Below the pieces are notes generated by a model that was given only the letters and a program-made list of their open reading frames with translations, did no database searches and was not told where the DNA came from. From the NCBI RefSeq assembly GCF_000018285.1, contig NC_009901.1:1363001-1427000 (forward strand): a DNA stretch of 64,000 nucleotides. The letters run 5' to 3'. Source of the stretch: Shewanella pealeana ATCC 700345 (GTDB taxonomy: Bacteria; Pseudomonadota; Gammaproteobacteria; Enterobacterales; Shewanellaceae). Made by a program: the position numbers and the translations under genes. Below are positions 47,766 to 54,739 of this stretch, one piece after another (within the stretch, counting starts at the first letter, position 1; each line of letters starts with the position of its first letter).

Positions 47766-48242
47766 ATGAACGTAGTTCAAGGTAATATCGAATCGAAAAA
47801 CGCCAAAGTTGCGATCGTAGTTTCACGTTTTAACAGCTTTGTTGTTGATAGTTTACTCGATGGCGCGGTTGACACTCTTAAGCGTTTTGGCCAAGTTGCA
47901 GATGAAAACATCACTGTAGTTAAAGTGCCAGGCGCTGTTGAACTGCCACTGGCTGCACGTCGTGTTGCGGCGAGCGGAAAATTTGACGGAATCATCGCAC
48001 TAGGTGCGGTAATCCGTGGTGGTACACCTCATTTCGATTTTGTAGCAGGTGAATGTAATAAAGGTTTGGCTCAGGTTGCACTTGAGTTCGATATCCCAGT
48101 TTCATTCGGCGTATTAACCACAGATACCATTGAACAAGCTATTGAGCGTTCGGGTACTAAAGCAGGTAACAAGGGCGGTGAAGCTGCACTTGGTCTGCTA
48201 GAGATGGTTAACGTTCTGCAAGCACTTGAAGAACAGCTGTAA
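47766..48242 (+). CDS. ribH: 6,7-Dimethyl-8-ribityllumazine synthase
   Basis: Condenses the RibD product with DHBP to give the riboflavin synthase substrate, forming icosahedral 60-mers in many bacteria. 158 residues. Signatures [31 protein letters not shown] and [16 protein letters not shown] (catalytic histidine) are intact. It lies 15 bases before nusB. Confidence 0.97.
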   Translation: MNVVQGNIESKNAKVAIVVSRFNSFVVDSLLDGAVDTLKRFGQVADENITVVKVPGAVELPLAARRVAASGKFDGIIALGAVIRGGTPHFDFVAGECNKGLAQVALEFDIPVSFGVLTTDTIEQAIERSGTKAGNKGGEAALGLLEMVNVLQALEEQL

Positions 48243-48256
48243 TTTAGGACAATTTA

Positions 48257-48664
48257 ATGAAGCCTTCAGAGCGCCGTAAGGCACGCCGTTTAGCCGTTCA
48301 GGCCATCTATTCATGGCAGCTAAGTGGTAACAATATTGCTGATGTTGAGCATGAGTTTCTAACTGAACAAGATGTTGCTGGCGTTGATATCGCTTACTTC
48401 CGTGAGCTATTAGGTGGCGTTGCAACTAAGAAGAGTCAATTGGATGAGCTAATTACTCCATTCGTGACTCGTCCACTCGATGAAGTGGATCCAGTTGAAA
48501 AAGCGATTGTACGTATCGCAACTTATGAACTGACATTCCGTAAGGATGTGCCTTACAAGGTAGCGATTAACGAAGCTATCGAGCTTGCAAAAGCATTCGG
48601 CGCAGAAGATGGACATAAGTTTGTTAACGGCATTCTAGATAAGCTGGTAGCACGCAATAAGTAG
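48257..48664 (+). CDS. nusB: Transcription antitermination factor NusB
   Basis: All-alpha RNA-binding protein that with NusE binds boxA and promotes rRNA antitermination. 135 residues, with the N-terminal [17 protein letters not shown] and C-terminal [23 protein letters not shown] motifs. Co-transcribed with ribH, as in E. coli. Terminator at 48668. Confidence 0.97.
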   Translation: MKPSERRKARRLAVQAIYSWQLSGNNIADVEHEFLTEQDVAGVDIAYFRELLGGVATKKSQLDELITPFVTRPLDEVDPVEKAIVRIATYELTFRKDVPYKVAINEAIELAKAFGAEDGHKFVNGILDKLVARNK

Positions 48665-48667
48665 TAG

Positions 48668-48695
48668 AAACGGCATCTTCGGATGCCGTTTTTGT
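48668..48695 (+). terminator. Terminator after nusB
   Basis: AAACGGCATC-TTCG-GATGCCGTTT with a stable UUCG tetraloop and a T tail. Confidence 0.93.
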
Positions 48696-48825
48696 TATAT
48701 CCGCTAGGGAGCGAAGAACAGTCCGCGTATTCCCACTTTGAGCAAGCCTTATGGCTTCCTTTTTCGCTTGAGTGACGGCCTGAACTACACTTATCTCATT
48801 TCTCCCTGAATACTTACTCTTATTT

Positions 48826-49797
48826 GTGATTGGTATTGTGAAAGAATTTCAATTAATCGAAAGTTTCTTTACTGGGCGTGCCCAGTCCCGCAAAGATGTC
48901 GTTGTTGGTATTGGCGATGATTGCGCCATTGTTCAGCCAGCAGACAATAAATCTATTGCCATCTCTTGTGACACCTTAGTGGAAAATGTCCACTTCTTCC
49001 CCGATATGCCAGCAGCCGATCTCGGTTATAAGTCCTTGGCGGTGAATCTATCAGATCTAGCCTCTATGGGCGCAGAGCCTGCATGGATGACATTGGCACT
49101 GACACTACCTGAGGTCGATGAAACCTGGCTGGCTGAATTCAGTAGCGGCCTGTTTGATATTGCCGAGTATTACGGCGTGGCATTGATAGGGGGGGATACG
49201 ACGCGTGGTCCTCGCTCAATTACCATCACCATCAACGGCCAACTTCCAAATAATATCGGCTTGACCCGCAGCGGCGCTAAAAATGGTGATTGGATCTATG
49301 TGACGGGCACTTTAGGTGATTCAGCACTGGGTTTAGATCTACTGAGAAATAAAGCCGAAGCGAATGCAGAGGACAGAGCCTATCTTATTCAACGTCATTA
49401 TCGACCGACACCGAGAGTATTAGCTGGTCAGTCGCTTAGAAATATCGCCTCAAGTGCCATCGATATCTCAGATGGCATCATGTCAGATATTCAGCACGTG
49501 CTGAAAGCCTCTAATGTGGGCGCAGTAATAAACGTCGACAATATTCCATTGTCTGAGCCACTTAAAGCCAGTGTTTCACCAGAGATGGCACTCAGTTATG
49601 CGCTGACAGGCGGTGAAGACTATGAGTTGTTGTTTACCGTCAATGAAGCGCAAAAAGGCATGCTAGAAGTCGCCTTAGCCGAGTCAGGAGTTAAGTTTAC
49701 TCAGATAGGGCAGGTGTGCACGGGTGGCCAGTTAAAGCTGCTTAGCGACAATAAACCGTTTGAACCGATAAACTTAGGTTTTGAGCACTTTAATTAA
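48826..49797 (+). CDS. thiL: Thiamine-monophosphate kinase
   Basis: Phosphorylates thiamine phosphate to thiamine pyrophosphate, the last step of cofactor synthesis. 323 residues. Family signatures are VVGIGDDCAIV (Mg-binding aspartates), SCDTLVENVHF, LIGGDTTRG and LTGGEDYELLF. No ATG is available; the start is the GTG at 48826 or the one at 48838 (KEFQLIESFF follows), neither with a strong ribosome site. Its TAA overlaps the pgpA ATG by one base. Confidence 0.95.
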   Translation: MIGIVKEFQLIESFFTGRAQSRKDVVVGIGDDCAIVQPADNKSIAISCDTLVENVHFFPDMPAADLGYKSLAVNLSDLASMGAEPAWMTLALTLPEVDETWLAEFSSGLFDIAEYYGVALIGGDTTRGPRSITITINGQLPNNIGLTRSGAKNGDWIYVTGTLGDSALGLDLLRNKAEANAEDRAYLIQRHYRPTPRVLAGQSLRNIASSAIDISDGIMSDIQHVLKASNVGAVINVDNIPLSEPLKASVSPEMALSYALTGGEDYELLFTVNEAQKGMLEVALAESGVKFTQIGQVCTGGQLKLLSDNKPFEPINLGFEHFN

Positions 49798-50291
49798 TGA
49801 ATCTACTCTCTAAAGACCCAGTGCTTGCAAAGCTATCACTGAAGAATCCTATACACTTCCTTGCGCTGGGTTTTGGCTCAGGCTTAGCAGCCAAAGCGCC
49901 GGGTACTTTTGGCACCTTGGCCGCTATTCCTGTTTTTCTGCTGATGGCACCGCTAAGCTTGCCTTGGTATATCGCCCTAACGGTATTGAGTGTGCTGGCG
50001 GGTTTTTATATCTGCGACAAAGCCTCGAAAGATATGGGGGTACACGATCATGGCGCCATAGTCTGGGATGAAGTGGCTGGGCTACTGATCACCATGATAG
50101 CCGCGCCAGCGGGTTGGCAATGGTTAGTTGTGGGTTTTGTACTGTTTCGTATCTTCGATATCTTAAAGCCATGGCCAATTCGCTGGCTTGATGCCAAGGT
50201 TCACGGTGGCTTCGGCATTATGATTGACGATGTCTTAGCGGGTATTTTTTCCATGCTATGTCTACAAGGCTTAGCCTACTACTTTGCTTAA
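49797..50291 (+). CDS. pgpA: Phosphatidylglycerophosphatase A
   Basis: Inner-membrane phosphatase converting phosphatidylglycerol phosphate to phosphatidylglycerol. 164 residues with about four helices and the conserved GFGSGLAAKAPGTFGTLAA, DHGAIVWDEVAG and FRIFDILKPWPI motifs. The start is fused to the thiL stop (TAATG). A terminator shared with recN follows. Confidence 0.96.
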   Translation: MNLLSKDPVLAKLSLKNPIHFLALGFGSGLAAKAPGTFGTLAAIPVFLLMAPLSLPWYIALTVLSVLAGFYICDKASKDMGVHDHGAIVWDEVAGLLITMIAAPAGWQWLVVGFVLFRIFDILKPWPIRWLDAKVHGGFGIMIDDVLAGIFSMLCLQGLAYYFA

Positions 50292-50326
50292 TCGCATCTG
50301 TTAGCATCAAATAGTTAGCAACATAA

Positions 50327-50354
50327 AAAATGCAGAGCTTAGCTCTGCATTTTG
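50327..50354. terminator. Bidirectional terminator between pgpA and recN
   Basis: AAAATGCAGAGC-TTA-GCTCTGCATTTT with A/T runs on both sides between convergent genes. Confidence 0.92.
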
Positions 50355-50388
50355 TTTTATGGGTTTTAGTTTTTATAAGTTTTAAAAA

Positions 50389-52050
50389 TTAACTTAGTAG
50401 CAACTCTTTGGCGTTAGCCAAGGTGTTGTTGGTGATGGTGTCGCCGCCTAATAAGCGCGCTAACTCTTCGATACGCTGGGTTTTATCTAGCGCCACCATA
50501 GAGGTCTCAGTTTGACCAGCCTTGCTACTCTTATTGACGAACATATGTTGATGGCCGTTACCGGCAACTTGTGGCAAGTGAGTCACACAAAAGACCTGAG
50601 TCGACTCGCCAAGGCTACGCAGCATACGCCCAACAACCGCTGCGGTTGGCCCTGAAATTCCCACATCGACTTCATCGAAGATTAACGTAGGCGTCGAGAC
50701 TTTCTTGGCGGTGATCACCTGAATACCTAAGCCGATGCGTGATAGCTCACCACCAGAGGCAACTTTAGCGATAGGCTGTAGCGGCTGACCAGGGTTCGTT
50801 GACACTAAAAACTCAATGCTGTCACAACCTGTTGGGGTGATAACTGCCTCATTGAAGTTCACTGCAATGGTAAACTTGCCCTTAGGCATGTTGAGCTCAT
50901 GGATAGACTGAGTCACCTGTTTATCTAACTCTTTAGCGTAACGGCTACGGCTTTGGCTGAGCTTTCTAGCGTGTTGCAGGTAAGCTTCGCGATTTGCGTT
51001 TAGCTGCTCACGAATATCATCTAGTTTGTCAGAGTCTGAGCCTAAGTCTTCAAGCTCTTCCAATAAACTTTGGTGATGCGTATAAAGCTCATTTGGCATT
51101 ACTTGATGCTTACGGGCAAGTTGCATGGTCTTAGACAGGCGCTGCTCTAGATGAGCAAAATACTCGGGGTCCAGCTCTAAGCCATCTAAGTAACGCTCAA
51201 TTTCGCTGCTGCTCTCTTGCACCTGAATGAGGGCGTCATTAAGCATGGCAAGTACACTAGCAAGCTCAGGATCATAACTCTCAAGATCTTGACCCTGACT
51301 GATAGAGGTGTTGAGCAACGACTCAACGCTGCCATCATCGTTGTCTTGCAATATATGAAGCTGATTACGGCACAGTTCGATTAATGCAGTGCTGTTAGCC
51401 AGCTTCTTATGTTCGGCCTCAATCGACTCAAATTCGCCTTCATTGATAGCAAACTCGTTTAGCTCTTCAACTTGATATTGCAGTAGCTGTTTACGGGCTA
51501 AGCGTTCCTGCTGCGACATCTCAAGTTGGTGCAGTTGCTTCTCAGTGGTTTTACATCTGTGGTAACTGGCAGCGACACTGTCGAGCAGCATTTTATGGTT
51601 AGCATAGCTATCTAACAGGATCAGTTGATGCTCACTCTTTAGCATAGCGTGGTGAGCATGTTGGCCATGAATACCAATAAGCAACTGACCAAGGGACTTT
51701 ATCTGCGCCAAAGGTACAGGGTTACCATTGATATAGGCGCGTGAGCGGCCGTCGCTGCTTATGGTGCGGCGCAGGATACATTCATCTCCGAGCTCAAGGT
51801 CGTTATCTTCAAGCCAGCGTCTTGCCGCTGGGGTATCATCTAATAAAAAGCGGGCACTTACTTCGGCCTTAGTGGCACCAGGTCTAATGGTATTGGCGTC
51901 GGCTCGGTTACCTAAACATAGGCCGAGGGCATCGATAGCAATCGATTTACCCGCACCGGTTTCACCAGTAATACTGGTCATGCCGGCTTTAAAGTCGAGC
52001 TCTAAGAAACGCACAATAGCAAAGTTGTTGATGCTGAGTTGGCAAAGCAT
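50389..52050 (-). CDS. recN: DNA repair protein RecN
   Basis: SMC-like ATPase needed for double-strand break repair; part of the SOS response. 553 residues from the ATG at 52050 (MLCQLSINNFAIV), chosen for its AGGA ribosome site and family start; an ATG at 52068 is out of pattern. Walker A GETGAGKS is near residue 35, the ABC signature region is SGGELSRIGLG, Walker B is TLIFDEVDVG, and a long coiled coil lies between. Two consensus LexA boxes lie just upstream at 52071-52090 and 52093-52112. Confidence 0.97.
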   Translation of the reverse strand: MLCQLSINNFAIVRFLELDFKAGMTSITGETGAGKSIAIDALGLCLGNRADANTIRPGATKAEVSARFLLDDTPAARRWLEDNDLELGDECILRRTISSDGRSRAYINGNPVPLAQIKSLGQLLIGIHGQHAHHAMLKSEHQLILLDSYANHKMLLDSVAASYHRCKTTEKQLHQLEMSQQERLARKQLLQYQVEELNEFAINEGEFESIEAEHKKLANSTALIELCRNQLHILQDNDDGSVESLLNTSISQGQDLESYDPELASVLAMLNDALIQVQESSSEIERYLDGLELDPEYFAHLEQRLSKTMQLARKHQVMPNELYTHHQSLLEELEDLGSDSDKLDDIREQLNANREAYLQHARKLSQSRSRYAKELDKQVTQSIHELNMPKGKFTIAVNFNEAVITPTGCDSIEFLVSTNPGQPLQPIAKVASGGELSRIGLGIQVITAKKVSTPTLIFDEVDVGISGPTAAVVGRMLRSLGESTQVFCVTHLPQVAGNGHQHMFVNKSSKAGQTETSMVALDKTQRIEELARLLGGDTITNNTLANAKELLLS

Positions 52051-52070
52051 AGTGATGTCCTTTATCAAAA

Positions 52071-52090
52071 CACTGTATGGTTAAACAGTA
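52071..52090 (-). promoter_or_regulatory. LexA box, proximal to recN
   Basis: CACTGTATGGTTAAACAGTA keeps CTGT-N8-ACAG. It lies 21 bases upstream of the recN ATG. Confidence 0.85.
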
Positions 52091-52092
52091 TA

Positions 52093-52112
52093 TACTGTTT
52101 ATTCATACAGTA
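52093..52112 (-). promoter_or_regulatory. LexA box, distal
   Basis: TACTGTTTATTCATACAGTA fits the full consensus TACTGT-N8-ACAGTA. Two adjacent boxes suggest tight repression and strong induction of recN on DNA damage, as in E. coli. Confidence 0.9.
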
Positions 52113-52299
52113 AATACCCTGTTGGTAAATCCGTTGAGGTGAATCACGTTTTCATTCTGGTTTAGCTTTTGGTTTGGCTTTTGGTATTAGCTCAGATTTA
52201 TATTAGTTTGCAGATGGCGTCTATGGGGTATTTGAAACAGATCTTTGTTATCTTTTTATGAGTGTAGGAATAAAAATTCGGTTTTTCAAAAAACGAAAA

Positions 52300-52745
52300 G
52301 GGGAGGCTAGCCCTAGAACTATCAAGCTTCGTTTGACGAAAGTCGTGGCGCTTTGCCCACACATGAGACTTAAAGCATCAGGCTGGCGCCAGACCAAAAT
52401 CGTGAGCTTCCAGCTCACACTCGGCCAAGAAGGGGGAAACAGCTACCCCCTCTTGCCTATTTCCTTCATAAAGAGTCCCTAGCCGCCCCGACGAAGTTGT
52501 TGATCCTCATACTCCAATAAAAATTGACTAACGGCTCAGATGGGACATCTGATGTGAATGGATTCACAAATGCCGTGATGGCATGGATGCCAAAGAGCGG
52601 CCATGTCCCTCCGAGCCTGAGCCATCATCCATGATGGCTCTACAGCATTCTTTTAGGTAATGTGTCATCTGCGTACTTCGGCAACTCCGATGGGGAATGG
52701 GTGTTTCCTGTGAGTTTTGTAACTCACTTTTGCCCCAAAGTTGGT
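52300..52745 (-). repeat. Dispersed composite repeat, copy 2
   Basis: Minus-strand copy of the repeat described at 22700. It starts with ATCAAGCTTCGTTTGACGAAAGTCGTGGCGC, passes the stem GTGAGCTTCCAGCTCAC, and ends at GGCAACTCCGATGGGGAATG and TTTTGCCCCAAA. It joins head-to-tail to the next copy. The 52113-52299 gap between the LexA boxes and this copy shows nothing else. Confidence 0.8.
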
Positions 52746-52924
52746 TAGTCTTGGAACTATCAAGCTTCGCTTGACCAAAGTCGTGGCGCTTCGCCCACAC
52801 CCGAGCAAGGAGGACTGCTCGTCCTTATCCTCCTTGCATCCACCATGACGCCCCGACGGAGTTACATGCATTAGAAACGGGCCTCACTCATTTTCGAAAA
52901 TCGCTATCGCTTCAGAATCGCCAT
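52746..52924 (-). repeat. Dispersed composite repeat, copy 3, left part
   Basis: Second head-to-tail copy, interrupted by the IS element after TTCAGAATCGCCAT. It contains 52780-52873, a 94-base block repeated in inverted orientation, with one mismatch, at 57667-57760. Confidence 0.85.
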
Positions 52925-52938
52925 ATATGGACCCATCC

Positions 52939-53200
52939 GGTTTGCAAGATATTTAATATCGACTTTGAGAAGAGTTCATTGCACCCATATATTCGGCCTG
53001 TTATTGAGGTACTCCTCTGGCCCTGATGGATATTTGCTTCTACTTTCCTTATCATCCTTACGGCTTCTTTAGAGCCTGTGGCGAAGCAAGGTTTTAAGCA
53101 GAACAGTCTGACTGTCTCATCATCAAATCAATTATCTTGGCAACTTGGTGGTTAGCAAAACTTATGATTATCTCGTTAAGTTGACGCGTTAATGATTAAT
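52939..53200 (-). ncRNA. Candidate bridge RNA region of the IS1111-type element
   Basis: The 262 bases between the transposase stop and the inner edge of the terminal repeat have no gene. In IS1111-type elements the target- and donor-pairing bridge (seek) RNA is encoded in this 3' segment. Small stems are visible, for example GAGG-TACT-CCTC near 53011-53022. The RNA boundaries and guide loops are not determined; assignment is by position only. Confidence 0.4.
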
Positions 53201-54217
53201 TTATACTGTGATACGGTATTCATCTTCTCTTGCTGCTATAACCCACGCTATTCGTGCAAGCTTATTAGCTACGGCAACACAAGCTCTGTTAAAGCCACGC
53301 CTTTCTGCAAGTGCGCTAGCCCAGCAACTAAATCTGTCAGTTTTATTAGAACTATGCTGTAAGACAGTTCTTGCCCCGTGGATAAATAGCGTTCTCAAAT
53401 AAGCGTTTCCTCGCTTACTAATACCAAGCAAATTATTTTTCCCGCCACTACTATGCTGTTTGGGTACTAGACCGCACCATGCTGAAAAATGTCTCCCATT
53501 GGTAAAATCTTTACCTTGCCCAACAGCTGCATAAAATGCTGTGGCAGTCACAGGGCCAATGCCTGGTACGCTTTCTAAGCGCTGGCATACTTGGTTACTT
53601 TTCACCTCTTGTTGAACTTGGGCATCACAGTTTTTAAGTCGCTTCTCAATGTCATTAAACTCTTCATATAGTTGATAAAAAACACTTCGGCCTTTGACTG
53701 TTAATTCGTTATCGGCATTTTCTAGAATATCTGGTAGCTTTGTCCTAAAAGACGCTTTTCCTTTTGTGATGACAATGCCGTACTCAGCGAGCATACCTCT
53801 CACTTGATTTATCAGTGCAGTAGATTGTTTGTTTAGTCTTTCTCTCATTCGATGCAGCATCTGAATATCTTGCTGCTCTACTGGCTTAGGCTCTACAAAG
53901 CGCATGTTGGGGCGTTGTGCTGCTTCAGCTATCGCAAGTGCATCGTTATAGTCATTCTTATTTCCTTGTCTGTAGGGAACGACATACTGGGGTGCTATTA
54001 ACTTAACTTGATGGCCAACTTTCTCGAACTCCCTAGCCCAATAGTTTGCACCGCCACAGGCTTCCATCACAACAAGGCAAGGTTCTATTTGAGCAAGAAA
54101 AAGCACTAACTCTTTGCGCTTAATTATCTTCTTTTTGACAAGCTTTCCGGCTTTATTAACGCCAACAAAATGAAAAACGGACTTTGCGATATCAAGACCA
54201 ATTGTAGTAATGTTCAT
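53201..54217 (-). CDS. IS110-family transposase
   Basis: DEDD-type serine-assisted recombinase, 338 residues, full length. The N-terminal RuvC-like domain has acidic residues in TTIGLDIAKS, VVMEACGG and KNDYNDALAIAEA. A coiled linker follows, then the C-terminal Transposase_20 domain with the helix-hairpin-helix LESVPGIGPVTA and the catalytic-serine region HFSAWCGLVP. No frameshift or stop is present, so the element may be active. Confidence 0.95.
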   Translation of the reverse strand: MNITTIGLDIAKSVFHFVGVNKAGKLVKKKIIKRKELVLFLAQIEPCLVVMEACGGANYWAREFEKVGHQVKLIAPQYVVPYRQGNKNDYNDALAIAEAAQRPNMRFVEPKPVEQQDIQMLHRMRERLNKQSTALINQVRGMLAEYGIVITKGKASFRTKLPDILENADNELTVKGRSVFYQLYEEFNDIEKRLKNCDAQVQQEVKSNQVCQRLESVPGIGPVTATAFYAAVGQGKDFTNGRHFSAWCGLVPKQHSSGGKNNLLGISKRGNAYLRTLFIHGARTVLQHSSNKTDRFSCWASALAERRGFNRACVAVANKLARIAWVIAAREDEYRITV

Positions 54218-54302
54218 AGTGGACCCGTCCTCTTTCTGATGAGTTTAAGCAACTACATCGTGGCCCATTGCGAGGCCGATTAAAAGTGGATGGGTCCATT
54301 CC

Positions 54303-54450
54303 ATTATCCATGGCTCTACTAAAGCTACCTCGGCATCCCTGCCTCGCTCACGCAGCTAATGTTTACAAGAGTTCTTCAATGACCTCGGCAACTCCGATGG
54401 GGGATTAGTGTTTCATGTGAGTTTCGTAACTTTATTTTGCCCCAAAACGT
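54303..54450 (-). repeat. Dispersed composite repeat, copy 3, right part
   Basis: Remainder of the interrupted copy, from CCATGGCTCTACTAAAGCTACC through CAATGACCTCGGCAACTCC to TTTTGCCCCAAAACG. The following 54451-54739 is AT-rich and presumably carries the promoter of the STAND gene; nothing else is recognised there. Confidence 0.8.
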
Positions 54451-54739
54451 GTTTCAGGTGATAGATCACACTGATAAGTAACAAGCTAGTTGACCGACTT
54501 TTACTAATCGTTACAGATTGCTTTCAGCAATACATCACATTTCATACTTACTTTTCAGCTTCTGCTCGTTTATTGAGTATGACTTTGCTAGAGTGTTTAT
54601 TAATCAATAGCTTCGATAAACTGAAACTTAAACATTAGCTTTACTAAATGTGCATGTGCGTTCAGTCAAACTTTCTACGTATGCTCATTATAGATAGTTA
54701 CGTGCCGAAGCATCGTTCAAAACTTATTTAGAGGCCAAT

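Larger units (their letters stand above)
52925..54302 (-). mobile_element. IS110-family insertion sequence, IS1111 type
   Basis: About 1.38 kb with one transposase gene. Near its ends are 12-bp inverted repeats, ATGGACCCATCC at 52927-52938 and GGATGGGTCCAT at 54288-54299, the subterminal pattern of the IS1111 subgroup. The flanks rejoin into a continuous copy of the composite repeat (…AATCGCCAT / TATCCATGGCTC…), so the element inserted into that repeat. Exact tips are uncertain by a few bases. About 270 non-coding bases follow the gene inside the element and about 75 precede it. Confidence 0.88.

Noticed and set aside
52564..52871. Overlapping minus-strand frames of 68-78 codons
   Set aside because: They cross repeat boundaries and are explained by composite repeat copies 2 and 3.
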